Of a stretch of 64,000 nt of DNA, positions 8,420 to 17,305 are shown in pieces. A program made the position numbers and the translations under genes. The stretch comes from Bifidobacterium merycicum DSM 6492 (GTDB taxonomy: Bacteria; Actinomycetota; Actinomycetes; Actinomycetales; Bifidobacteriaceae). The DNA is taken from contig NZ_FQTX01000004.1 in assembly GCF_900129045.1 (NCBI RefSeq), forward strand, positions 1-64,000, read 5' to 3'. Every line of letters starts with the position of its first letter. Positions within the stretch are counted from its first letter, which is position 1. The notes below the pieces were generated by a model. The model saw nothing but the letters and a program-made list of their open reading frames with translations, had not been told where the DNA came from and made no database searches.

Positions 8420-11400
8420 ATGTTCGATAAGCGGTTGTTTCGACTGGTACCGGGTATCGGCCGGCTGATCGCCGGCAAGGTTGCCTGCCTATGGATCGGC
8501 CTGCTGTGCAATGTCGTGTTCATGGTCACGGTGGTGGCATTGTTCGGCGACGTGCTCGCCCCTTGGCTGCAAGGTGCGGATAATCCGCCTTTCGCCTGGA
8601 TCCTCACGATCTGCGTCGTGTTGCGGTATATCTCCACGACCGTCGCCGCGCATTTGGGCACCGAGGCCTCCGAACGCGTCAAACTCGCCCTGCGCGGCAA
8701 GCTGTATCGCAAAATGCTCAAACTCGGCCCCTCATACTCCACGCGCGTGAGCACTTCGGACATCGTGCAATCCGCCGGTGAGGGCATCGAACAGATACAA
8801 AGCTTCTTCGAACTGTTCCTGCCGCAACTGTTCTATGCGGTGCTGGCACCCATCACCCTGTTCTGCTTCGTCTCCCCGCTGAATACGCCGGCGGCGTTGA
8901 CGCTGCTCATATGCGCGCCGCTCATCGTGCTCATCGTCGGCATGGTGGCGATGAGCGCATCACGCGCCTTCAAACAATACTGGGGCAAATACACCGATAT
9001 GGGCGCCGCCTTCCTCGATGATCTGCAGGGCCTGGAGACGTTGAAGGCCTTCGATGCCGACGATCGCGCCGCCCGCGATCTGGATGAGAAGGCGGAACGA
9101 TTCCGCGTCATGACCATGAAGGTGCTGCAGATCCAGCTGCGTTCGCTGTCCGCGATGGATCTGGTGGCGTATGGCGGCGCGGCGACCGGCATCGGCGTGG
9201 CGTTGTGGCAGTTCGCGACCACCAAATCGTTGAGCGTGGCATCGGTGGTGCTGATCGCATTGCTGTCCGCCGAATTCTTCATCCCGTTGCGACAGCTGGG
9301 ATCGTATTTCCACGTGGCCATGAACGGCATGACCTCCAGCAAACGTATTTTCGCGCTGCTCGACGCCCCGGAGCCCAAGCATGGCGAGGGGACGCTCGCC
9401 GGTGTGGGCAAATCCATCGTCGCCATCGCCTTCGATTCCGTGAGCTACACCTATGACGGTGATCGGCGCGGCGTGAAACGTGCGCTCGACGAAACGTCCT
9501 TTTATGCGGCCCCAGGCCAGCTCACCACCATCGTGGGCGCATCCGGCTCCGGAAAATCCACGGCAGCGGCGCTGCTTGCCGGGGCGCGTTCCGGTTACAC
9601 GGGTTCGATCATCATCAACGGCACCGAACTCGCCGACCTGTCCGCGGAGACGCTGTCGCGTACGGTCACTCTGGTCGGCGCTCACAGCCACCTGTTCGCG
9701 GGCACGTTGCGCGAGAATCTGCTTATGGGTAATCCAAAGGCCGATGACGCGGCGATGTGGCGTGCGCTGGTCGAGGCGCGTGTGGCCGCGTTCGTGCACG
9801 GGCAGCCGGGCGAACTCGATATGGTCATCGAACCGGATGCGGCGAACCTGTCGGGCGGGCAGCGCCAACGCATCGCGATTGCGCGTGCGCTGCTGCATGA
9901 CAGCCCGGTGTATGTTTTCGACGAGGCGACCAGCAGCGTGGATGTGGAAAGCGAGAATCTGATTCTCCAAACCATCTACGATCTGGCGCACGGGCAGCAT
10001 AAGACGGTGATCATGATCACGCATCGCATGGTCAACGCCGAGCGTGCGGATCATGTGGTCGTGTTCGAGCGCGGCCATGCCGTGGAATCGGGAAGCCATG
10101 TCGGATTGATGGCCGTCGGCGGCGCGTATGCGAAGCTGCATGAGGCGCAGCGTTCGGTGGAACGGTTCGCGGATGTGAGCTCCGTCGCGAACGATGCCAT
10201 CGCCGCGCCATCCGATTTCGAAAGCGCCGGATCGCGCAGGCGTGCCGGCGGCGCTCCTGCGGACAAACGCGACGGGTCGGATGAATCGAAGGCCGAGGGG
10301 TTGTCCACGTCGAGGGTCGTGCAGCGTCTGCTGCACGAGGCCCGTCCGCTCGCCGGTCTGATGGCCGCCGCCTCCGCCGCCGGAACGGTCGGGCATCTTG
10401 CGGCGACTTTCATGCCGGTGTTCGGCGTGGTCGCCCTGTCCGATCTTGCGGGCAAACCCGTCTGGGGCGTGAACGCGACGGTTGCGGTCATCGCCATGGC
10501 GGTGTGCGCGTTGACGCGAGGCGTGCTCAGGTATGTGGAACAGTATCTCAACCACAACGTCGCTTTCCGGCTGCTCGCGCTGTTCCGTTCCAGGGCGTTC
10601 GCCGCGCTGCGCAGGCTCGCCCCCGCGAAGCTCGCCGGACGTGGCAAGGGTGGGCTGATCGCCATGCTCACCACGGACGTGGAACTGCTGGAGATCTTCT
10701 TCGCCCACACCATTTCGCCGGTGGTGATCGCGGTGGTCATCACCATCGTGACCGTGGGCGTGGCCCTTACGTTGAGCTCGTGGATGGCGTTGCTGCTGCT
10801 CGCCGCGCATCTGGTCATCGGTGTGGCGGTGCCGAGGTTCTTCGCGGTCGGCGTACGCAATCTCGGGCCGAGCATCCGCGGCCAGGCAGGCGAACTTGAC
10901 GAGGCGATGCTGGACGATATGCGCGGACTGGGCGAGATCATCCGCTTCGGCCGTGGCGAGGAGCGCGCCGCACGCATCGAGGAACGCACACGGAACCTGT
11001 GGCGCGAACATGCGAAGCTCAGCAGGAAGAACGGCATGTTCTCCGGCATCGGCGAGGCTCTGGTCATGCTGTTCACGTTGGCTGCGGCCGGTGTGGCGCT
11101 GATGCTGATCTCCCAAGGAACGGGCACCCAACTGATGCTGACCGCGTTCGTGCTCATCGCCAGCTCCTTCGGACCGACGCTGGCACTCGCCGCATTGCCG
11201 GCGAACCTCAGCCAGACCTTCGCCTCCGCCCGTCGCCTGTTCGCGCTGATGGACGAGACCCCGGCCGTGGTGGAGGAGGGAACCGAGAAGCCGAAGTACA
11301 AGGGCATGAGCATGCGGAACGTCACCTTCGCGTATACGCAGGATGCGGGGCCGGTGCTCAACGGGCTGTCGCTCACCGTGCCGAGGCATGGCGTGCTCGG

Positions 11401-12013
11401 CGTGCAGGGCGCTTCCGGCAGGGGCAAGTCGACGATGGTCAAACTGCTGATGCGGTATTGGGATCCGCAGTCCGGTTCCGTACGGCTGTCCGACTGCGAT
11501 CTGCCGCAGGTGGACGCGCGTCATCGCCGTCGCGTGCAGGCGCTGATGAGCCAGGAGACGCATCTGTTCGACGGAACGATTCGCGACAACCTGCTTATGG
11601 CGCTTCTCGACGGCGTGGCGGTACCCGATGCGAACGATCATCCGTCCGACGCGTTGGAACATCGATTGCGCGAGGCGTGCCGCAAGGCGTCCGTGCTTGG
11701 TTTCATCGACTCGCTGCCCGAAGGGCTCGATACGCCGGTCGGTGAGCTTGGCGACCGGCTGTCCGAAGGCGAGCGCCAGCGTATCGGATTGGCCCGCGTG
11801 TTCCTGCGCGAAGCCGATGTGGTGCTGTTCGATGAGCCGACCAGCAGGCTTGATGCGTTGAACGAGGCGATCATCCTCCGCTCCATCGATGAGCTCGCTC
11901 ATGGTGGTCGGCATTCCTCCAAGCGTGGGCATTCGGGTGGTGGCAAGGCCGTGGTGCTTGTGTCCCATCGCGCGTCCGCCATGCGTATCGCCGACAGGGT
12001 GCTCAGGATGTAG
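8420..12013 (+). CDS. Fused CydDC-like heterodimeric ABC exporter in one polypeptide
   Basis: A 1197-residue protein with two complete exporter halves in tandem: membrane domain, ATPase, membrane domain, ATPase. The first half has CydD-like features (FLDDLQGLETLKAF; Walker A GASGSGKST at about residue 372; signature LSGGQRQR; VFDEATSSVD). The second has the CydC-like stretch RGVLRYVEQYLNHNVAFRLLA, Walker A GASGRGKST at about 996, a degenerate signature LSEGERQR and LFDEPTSRLD. CydDC proteins export cysteine/glutathione and are needed for cytochrome bd assembly in other bacteria. No oxidase genes are present here, so substrate and role (thiol export, redox balance) are inferred from family. 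Alternatively it is a generic heterodimeric exporter. ATG at 8420 follows AAATAGGTTGATAT, a weak ribosome site. Confidence 0.85.
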   Translation: MFDKRLFRLVPGIGRLIAGKVACLWIGLLCNVVFMVTVVALFGDVLAPWLQGADNPPFAWILTICVVLRYISTTVAAHLGTEASERVKLALRGKLYRKMLKLGPSYSTRVSTSDIVQSAGEGIEQIQSFFELFLPQLFYAVLAPITLFCFVSPLNTPAALTLLICAPLIVLIVGMVAMSASRAFKQYWGKYTDMGAAFLDDLQGLETLKAFDADDRAARDLDEKAERFRVMTMKVLQIQLRSLSAMDLVAYGGAATGIGVALWQFATTKSLSVASVVLIALLSAEFFIPLRQLGSYFHVAMNGMTSSKRIFALLDAPEPKHGEGTLAGVGKSIVAIAFDSVSYTYDGDRRGVKRALDETSFYAAPGQLTTIVGASGSGKSTAAALLAGARSGYTGSIIINGTELADLSAETLSRTVTLVGAHSHLFAGTLRENLLMGNPKADDAAMWRALVEARVAAFVHGQPGELDMVIEPDAANLSGGQRQRIAIARALLHDSPVYVFDEATSSVDVESENLILQTIYDLAHGQHKTVIMITHRMVNAERADHVVVFERGHAVESGSHVGLMAVGGAYAKLHEAQRSVERFADVSSVANDAIAAPSDFESAGSRRRAGGAPADKRDGSDESKAEGLSTSRVVQRLLHEARPLAGLMAAASAAGTVGHLAATFMPVFGVVALSDLAGKPVWGVNATVAVIAMAVCALTRGVLRYVEQYLNHNVAFRLLALFRSRAFAALRRLAPAKLAGRGKGGLIAMLTTDVELLEIFFAHTISPVVIAVVITIVTVGVALTLSSWMALLLLAAHLVIGVAVPRFFAVGVRNLGPSIRGQAGELDEAMLDDMRGLGEIIRFGRGEERAARIEERTRNLWREHAKLSRKNGMFSGIGEALVMLFTLAAAGVALMLISQGTGTQLMLTAFVLIASSFGPTLALAALPANLSQTFASARRLFALMDETPAVVEEGTEKPKYKGMSMRNVTFAYTQDAGPVLNGLSLTVPRHGVLGVQGASGRGKSTMVKLLMRYWDPQSGSVRLSDCDLPQVDARHRRRVQALMSQETHLFDGTIRDNLLMALLDGVAVPDANDHPSDALEHRLREACRKASVLGFIDSLPEGLDTPVGELGDRLSEGERQRIGLARVFLREADVVLFDEPTSRLDALNEAIILRSIDELAHGGRHSSKRGHSGGGKAVVLVSHRASAMRIADRVLRM

Positions 12014-12088
12014 ACGCGGGCGGCGCCGTTTGGCGGTTTTGCGTATGTGGGCCGGTTCCGACGGGATGTCGGGGTCGGCCCGCGTCGT

Positions 12089-12148
12089 TTGACACCAAGT
12101 GGTACAACTGTGTATCATTGCCGATTGATACACAGTTGTACCACTTGG
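12089..12148 (+). promoter_or_regulatory. Beta-galactosidase promoter embedded in a 23-bp inverted repeat (LacI-type operators)
   Basis: A consensus -35 TTGACA (12089-12094) and a -10 TATCAT (12113-12118, 18-bp spacing) overlap a perfect inverted repeat: 12095-12117 and 12126-12148, 23-bp arms with an 8-bp spacer. Each arm is itself an imperfect palindrome of the form TGRTACA-N4-TGTAYCA (12100-12117 and 12126-12143, centres 26 bp apart), so the structure can be read as two operator copies. The position over the -10 and start site suggests repression. The neighbouring LacI-family gene at 14369 is the obvious candidate regulator (inference). Confidence 0.75.
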
Positions 12149-12176
12149 GCGCAATGAGATTGCAAAGGACGTACTC

Positions 12177-14294
12177 ATGGCAAATCGCAGAACTTTCCGC
12201 TGGCCGTCGCTGCTGACCGAAGGAGGCCGAGGCATTGCGTTCGGCGGCGACTACAATCCCGACCAGTGGTCGGAGGATATATGGGACGAGGACATCCGAC
12301 TGATGAAGCAGGCCGGTGTCAACACCGTCGCCCTCGCCATCTTCAGCTGGGACCGCATCCAGCCGGAGGAGCACCGTTGGGAATTCGGCTGGCTCGACCG
12401 CATCATCGATAAGCTCGGCAAGGCCGGCATCGCCGTCGATCTGGCATCCGCCACGGCGACCGCGCCGCTATGGCTGTACGAAACCCATTCGGAGGTATTG
12501 CCGCACGACAAGTTCGGGCACCCCATCAACGCCGGTTCGCGCCAGTCGTGGAGTCCGACCAGCCCGGTGTTCAAGGAATACGCGCTTACGCTGTGCCGCA
12601 AACTGGCCGAACGTTATGGCGACAACCCCACCGTCACCGCCTGGCATATGGGCAACGAATACGGCTGGAACAACCGTTACGACTACTGCGACAACGCTTT
12701 GCACGCCTTCCGTGCGTGGTGCGAGCGCAAGTACGGCACCATCGGGGCGCTCAACCAGGCGTGGGGCACCACGTTCTGGGGGCAGGAGATGAACGGCTTC
12801 GACGAAGTGCTCATCCCACGCTTCATGGGCGCCGACTCCATGGTGAACCCCGGCCAGAAGCTTGATTTCGAACGTTTCGGCAACGATATGCTGCTCGACT
12901 TCTACAAAGCCGAGCGTGACGCCATCGCCGAAATCTGCCCCGACAAGCCGTTCACCACCAATTTCATGGTCTCCACCGACCAGTGCTGCATGGATTACGC
13001 CGATTGGGCCGGGGAAGTGGACTTCGTCTCCAACGACCACTACTTCCACGAAGGCGAATCGCATATCGACGAACTGTTCTGCTCCGACGCGCTCATGGAT
13101 GCGCTGGCGCTCGGCAAGCCCTGGTATGTGATGGAGCATTCCACCTCCGCCGTGCAGTGGAAGGATCTCAACACCCGCAAGCGCAAGGGTGAAACCGTGC
13201 GAGACTCCATCGCCCACGTGGCCATGGGCGCCGATGCGATCAACTTCTTCCAATGGCGTGCCTCCGCGTTCGGCGCGGAATCGTTCCACTCCGCGATGGT
13301 GCCCCACGCCGGCGAGGACACGCGCCTCTACCGCCAGGTGTGCGAATTGGGCGCGGCATTGAAAACCCTCGGCGACGCGGGCGTGCAAGGCACCGAACTG
13401 GTGCCCTCCGGCACGGCGATCCTGTTCAGCGCCGAATCCGAATGGGCCACGCGCAGCGAAACCCTGCCGAGCAAGAAACTCAACCATTGGCATGATGTGC
13501 GCGACTGGTACCGTGCGTTCCTCGACGCCGGCACGCGTGCCGACATCGTGCCCCTGAAATACGACTGGAGCGGCTACCGGACCGTGGTGCTGCCGACCGT
13601 GCTGATACTGAGCGGCGAGGACGTTAATCGGCTGGAACGGTTCGTGCGCGGCGGCGGAACCGTGGTGGTCGGCTACGCGACCGGCCTGATCGATGAGAAC
13701 TTCCACACGTGGCTCGGCGGATACCCGGGTGCCGGTGACGGCGTGCTGCGCGGCATGCTCGGCATCCGCGGCGAGGAATTCAACATTCTCGGCGCCGAAG
13801 CGGCGGGGGAGCCGTGCGAGATCCACCTGTCCAACGGCATGACCACGCGCCTGTGGCAGAACGATATCAACGTGGACGACGACGGCGTGGACGTGCTGGC
13901 GACCTACGCCGGCGAGGAAGCCGACGAGTGGGATCTGGACGGCACCGCCGCGATCACGCGAAACGCGTACGGTGAAGGCAGCGCCTATTTCGTCGGCTGC
14001 GATTTGGACGTCGCCGACCTCGCCATGTTCATCACGACCGGCCTCAATCCCGCCGAACGCGGTGATCGGAACGCTTCGCAGGAGTCCGGCCCGCATTACG
14101 ATCCGATTACGACGCTGCACACCGAACGCGCAGGCGCCGAAGTGGCCTTCGACTTCTACCTGCCGCGCGGCAAGCACGAGGTCAAGATCGACGGCGTGGA
14201 AGGCGAACCCGTGTATCGTTTCCGCTGCGATGAGGGAACGGAACCCGGATCGTATGCCATCCACCGCAACGGCGTGCTCGTCATCAAACGATAG
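12177..14294 (+). CDS. GH42 beta-galactosidase
   Basis: Intracellular beta-galactosidase of glycoside hydrolase family 42 (705 residues, usual size, no signal peptide). The N-terminal (beta/alpha)8 barrel begins FGGDYNPDQW. The acid/base is Glu161 in HMGNEYGWN and the nucleophile is Glu320 in VMEHSTSAVQW, both at family-standard positions. The trimerisation domain (about 395-600, with SGEDVNRLERFVRGGG) and a short C-terminal beta domain follow. In bifidobacteria GH42 enzymes act on galactosides taken up from milk or plant galactans; which linkage this one prefers is not readable here. The ATG at 12177 follows TGCAAAGGACG. It is controlled by the palindromic promoter at 12089-12148, and a LacI regulator follows. 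Confidence 0.95.
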   Translation: MANRRTFRWPSLLTEGGRGIAFGGDYNPDQWSEDIWDEDIRLMKQAGVNTVALAIFSWDRIQPEEHRWEFGWLDRIIDKLGKAGIAVDLASATATAPLWLYETHSEVLPHDKFGHPINAGSRQSWSPTSPVFKEYALTLCRKLAERYGDNPTVTAWHMGNEYGWNNRYDYCDNALHAFRAWCERKYGTIGALNQAWGTTFWGQEMNGFDEVLIPRFMGADSMVNPGQKLDFERFGNDMLLDFYKAERDAIAEICPDKPFTTNFMVSTDQCCMDYADWAGEVDFVSNDHYFHEGESHIDELFCSDALMDALALGKPWYVMEHSTSAVQWKDLNTRKRKGETVRDSIAHVAMGADAINFFQWRASAFGAESFHSAMVPHAGEDTRLYRQVCELGAALKTLGDAGVQGTELVPSGTAILFSAESEWATRSETLPSKKLNHWHDVRDWYRAFLDAGTRADIVPLKYDWSGYRTVVLPTVLILSGEDVNRLERFVRGGGTVVVGYATGLIDENFHTWLGGYPGAGDGVLRGMLGIRGEEFNILGAEAAGEPCEIHLSNGMTTRLWQNDINVDDDGVDVLATYAGEEADEWDLDGTAAITRNAYGEGSAYFVGCDLDVADLAMFITTGLNPAERGDRNASQESGPHYDPITTLHTERAGAEVAFDFYLPRGKHEVKIDGVEGEPVYRFRCDEGTEPGSYAIHRNGVLVIKR

Positions 14295-14313
14295 GTTCAC
14301 CATCAAACGATAG
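14282..14313 (+). repeat. 13-bp direct repeat across the beta-galactosidase stop codon
   Basis: CATCAAACGATAG occurs at 14282-14294 and again at 14301-14313 (period 19). The first copy encodes the last residues and the stop, and the second lies in the spacer. It looks like a small tandem duplication. A short hairpin CCGGC-AAAAA-GCCGG (14331-14345) follows before the regulator gene. Confidence 0.7.
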
Positions 14314-14368
14314 AATCGGCAAGGAGTGACCGGCAAAAAGCCGGCATCGGACGAATTCGGAGGCGGCA

Positions 14369-15421
14369 TTGAGCGAGACGGAACCCGGCAGGAAACGCGT
14401 CACCCTGCGTGATGTCGCGCAGGAGGCCGGCGTCTCCCTCAAAACCGCCTCCAACGTCATCAACGACTCCGGACGCATGTCCGCCGAAACCCGCACCCGC
14501 GTGCAGGAGGTCATCGACCGGCTGGGATACCGGGTCAACATGTCGGCGCGTAACCTGAACCGCAACAGCACCGGTGTCATCACGCTCGCCGTGCCGAAAC
14601 TCACGCCGCCCTACCTGGCCGAGCTCGCCAACCGAGTGATCGACCAGGCGCGATCGGACGGTTATCTGGTCTACGTCGTCACCTACGCGGGCGGGGTGGC
14701 GGGCGGTGCACGCGAACTGCTGCGCGGCTTCAACACCACCGTGTCCGACGGCCTGATCCTCTCCATGTCGGAGGACGAGACCCTGAGCGCGGCGGATCTG
14801 AACGTGGATTACCCGCTGGTCGCGGTCGGTGCGCGTGACGTGTGGGGCGTATGCGATCACGTGACCTGCGACGACGTGCAGGCCTCGCGTGAAGCCGCCT
14901 CGTACCTCATCGAACGCGGTTCACGCCGATTGGCGGTGATCGGCAGCCGTGGAACCTACGATGAGACGACCGCCGCACAGGCCACGGACGGCAACGCCGG
15001 CTTGCGTTTGCGCGGCGTGATCGAAGCCTGCCGCGAACATGGGGTGCGGCTCGACCCCGATCTGGTGGTGGACGGTGGAGACTGGGCCATCGGATGCGGA
15101 TACAAGGCCATTCAGCAACTCATCGACGCCGGTCGCGACTTCGATGGCGTGGTGGCGTTCAACGATCAGCTGGCCATCGGCGTGCTGTCCGCGCTCGCGG
15201 CCAACGGCATCGACGTGCCGGGCCAAGTGCAGGTGATCGGATTCGACGACATCGAGGAAGCCGCCTACCTACAGCCGCCGCTGACCACCATGGATCCACG
15301 TTTCGACGCCATCGTGCCCACCGTGGGTGAGCGCATGCTCATCCGCATCGCCGGGCGGAGCGTCGCCCCCGAACTCATCCGCATCCCCTCGCGGGTGATC
15401 GCCAGATCCACCACGCGCTGA
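14369..15421 (+). CDS. LacI-family transcriptional regulator, probable repressor of the GH42 gene
   Basis: A 350-residue repressor with an N-terminal helix-turn-helix (VTLRDVAQEAGVSLKTASNV, residues about 11-30), hinge helix around residue 55, and a periplasmic-binding-protein-like effector domain (VITLAVPKLTPPYLAELAN onward, and QVIGFDDIEEAAYLQPPLTT near the end). The start is the TTG at 14369, placed six bases after a good GGAGG site; no ATG lies nearer in frame. It follows the beta-galactosidase by 74 bases in the same direction. Effector is probably a galactose-containing sugar (inference from context). Its likely target is the paired operator at 12095-12148. Confidence 0.9.
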   Translation: MSETEPGRKRVTLRDVAQEAGVSLKTASNVINDSGRMSAETRTRVQEVIDRLGYRVNMSARNLNRNSTGVITLAVPKLTPPYLAELANRVIDQARSDGYLVYVVTYAGGVAGGARELLRGFNTTVSDGLILSMSEDETLSAADLNVDYPLVAVGARDVWGVCDHVTCDDVQASREAASYLIERGSRRLAVIGSRGTYDETTAAQATDGNAGLRLRGVIEACREHGVRLDPDLVVDGGDWAIGCGYKAIQQLIDAGRDFDGVVAFNDQLAIGVLSALAANGIDVPGQVQVIGFDDIEEAAYLQPPLTTMDPRFDAIVPTVGERMLIRIAGRSVAPELIRIPSRVIARSTTR

Positions 15422-15535
15422 GTGGCCCGGCCGGATGGGCATCCTCCCGGCTGTGGCATACACTCACAACAGAACGAGATGAACACGCTTTACCGGATCG
15501 CGGCCCGCGATCCCATTGCGAATAAAGGAGCATCG

Positions 15536-16405
15536 ATGACGAACCAGCATCCCAATCCGAACGCCGTACCGGACATCACCCTGAGCGATGGCAACGCCAT
15601 CCCGCAGGTTGGACTCGGCGTGCTGCGCATCGACGACGAAGGCGTGGCGCCGGTCGTCGAAAGCGCGTTGGAAGCCGGATACCGCCACATCGACGGCGCG
15701 GCGGGCTACAACAACGAGGGCGGCGTGGGGCGTGCGCTCGCCGCGACCGGGTACAACACCGGTGAGAAGCGTGCGAGCCTGTGGGTCACCACCAAGCTGC
15801 GCGATTCCGAGCAGGGCTATGATTCCGCGTTGAAGGCCTTCGACCGTCAGCTGGGGCTGCTGCGTCTCGACTATGTGGACATGTACATGCTGCACTGGCC
15901 CACGCCGTTCGATTGGCGCAGCGGGGAGACGTGGAAGGCATTCGTCCGTCTGCGTGAGGAAGGCCGGGTGCGTACGCTCGGCGTGTGCAATTTCCTGCCC
16001 GAACATCTGGAACGTCTGCATGAGGAGACCGGCGAATACCCGGCGGTGAACCAGATCGAACTGCACCCCACCTGGCAGCAGCGCGAAGTGGTCGCCTACT
16101 GCAAGGAGCATGGCATCGCGGTCGAGGCGTATTCGCCGATGGCCCGTGGCGCCGATCTCAATGCGGGCAGCGGCGCCATTGAACGCATCGCCGCCGCCCA
16201 CGGCGTCTCCCCGGCGCAGGCGATTCTGCGCTGGCATATCGAAAACGGCACGATCATCATCCCCAAGTCCGTGCACGCCGAACGCCAGCGGGAGAACCTC
16301 GACCTGTTCGGCTTCGAACTCACCGCCGACGAACACGCCGCCGTCGACGCACTGGACGGGCCGACCCGCGCCGGGCATGATCCGCTGACCTTCACCTACG
16401 CCTGA
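15536..16405 (+). CDS. Aldo/keto reductase
   Basis: NAD(P)H-dependent oxidoreductase of the AKR superfamily, 289 residues. Family landmarks: GLGVLRIDDEG, YRHIDGAAGYNNE with the catalytic Asp and Tyr (expected D..AxxYxNE), the catalytic Lys in TTKLRD, LDYVDMYMLHWP with the catalytic His, and the cofactor-binding end segment IPKSVHAERQRENL. The closest described class is the 2,5-diketo-D-gluconate reductase/morphine dehydrogenase type; physiological substrate unknown. Although the frame is open from 15422, the ATG at 15536 has an AAAGGAG site seven bases upstream and starts just before the conserved core, so I use it. Confidence 0.92.
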   Translation: MTNQHPNPNAVPDITLSDGNAIPQVGLGVLRIDDEGVAPVVESALEAGYRHIDGAAGYNNEGGVGRALAATGYNTGEKRASLWVTTKLRDSEQGYDSALKAFDRQLGLLRLDYVDMYMLHWPTPFDWRSGETWKAFVRLREEGRVRTLGVCNFLPEHLERLHEETGEYPAVNQIELHPTWQQREVVAYCKEHGIAVEAYSPMARGADLNAGSGAIERIAAAHGVSPAQAILRWHIENGTIIIPKSVHAERQRENLDLFGFELTADEHAAVDALDGPTRAGHDPLTFTYA

Positions 16406-16475
16406 TTCCCGCCTTGCGGGTCCCTGCCCGAGTAATCCATAACCGACCTCCCCACGACCGGATGACGAGGATGCC

Positions 16476-17216
16476 ATGAGCCGACGTTCACATTTCCCAC
16501 GACGATTGATCGACACCACCACGGGCTGGTTCCGGGTGCTGGTGATGGTGGTCGCCGCCGCCATCATCGGCATCTGCGCCGCGGTCCTTCTGACCAAACT
16601 CAGTCCGGGTGTCGCCGAAATCACCGGCGAGCACACGGCCACGGGGCAGGCGGCGGATGTGCTCGCCACCCTTGAGGTCAGCGATGAGGCCAATCCGGGC
16701 GGTTACGACCGTGACCTGTTCGGCTTCCGCAAAGTGGACGCCAACAATGACGGTTGCGATGTGCGCGAGGATATCCTCGCCCGTGACCTGACGGACGTGA
16801 CCTACAAATACCGCGGGTCGTGCACGGTGGCCAGCGGCGTGCTGCACGACCCTTACACCGGCAAGACCATTACGTTCACACGCGGCGTGAAAACCAGTTC
16901 GGCCGTGCAGATCGACCATGTGGTGGCGTTGGAGAACGCGTGGCGTTCCGGCGCCCACGCCTGGGATACGAGCAAGCGGTACACCTTCGCGAACGACCCG
17001 TACAATCTGCTCGCCGTGGACGGCCCGACCAACCAGTCGAAGGGATCGGCCTCCGCCGCATACTGGCTGCCCACCAACAGCGCCTACCGGTGCGATTACG
17101 TGGCACGGCAGATCGGTGTGAAGGCGAAATACTCGCTCAGCGTCACCTCCAACGAGAAACGGGCCATACTCGCCGTACTGCACACCTGCCCCGCCCAGGA
17201 GGTCCCGCAATCCTGA
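16476..17216 (+). CDS. Membrane-anchored or secreted HNH-family nuclease (DUF1524-like)
   Basis: A 246-residue protein with a basic N-terminus and one hydrophobic segment (residues about 20-42, VLVMVVAAAIIGICAAVLL) that serves as signal peptide or anchor, followed by an exported domain. That domain contains the HNH/DUF1524 core: TSSAVQIDHVVALENAWRSG (the DHV residues are the catalytic/metal-binding part) and NDPYNLLAVDGPTNQSKG with the second half of the metal site. Cys pairs (CDV, CTV, YRCDY, HTCP) suggest disulfides, consistent with export. Homologous secreted nucleases in actinobacteria degrade extracellular DNA for nutrient or phosphate scavenging; the role here is inference. ATG at 16476 follows an ACGAGGATGCC site. 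Confidence 0.85.
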   Translation: MSRRSHFPRRLIDTTTGWFRVLVMVVAAAIIGICAAVLLTKLSPGVAEITGEHTATGQAADVLATLEVSDEANPGGYDRDLFGFRKVDANNDGCDVREDILARDLTDVTYKYRGSCTVASGVLHDPYTGKTITFTRGVKTSSAVQIDHVVALENAWRSGAHAWDTSKRYTFANDPYNLLAVDGPTNQSKGSASAAYWLPTNSAYRCDYVARQIGVKAKYSLSVTSNEKRAILAVLHTCPAQEVPQS

Positions 17217-17305
17217 CCGTGCCGCTCCGGTAAGCCCGCCTGCGATTGCACGTTCCCCCGTTAACATGACCGCGCTATACCGTAATCGGTTCAAAGCGAG
17301 GCGGT

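Noticed and set aside
12095..12148. Inverted repeat read as a terminator of the ABC exporter gene
   Set aside because: It overlaps a consensus TTGACA promoter and lacks a T-run, and its arms are internally palindromic; an operator reading fits better, though termination from upstream is possible.
8960..12235. Antisense open frame of about 1090 codons
   Set aside because: It is opposite the fused ABC exporter and is His/Arg/Gln-rich with no recognisable domain; it is a compositional shadow.
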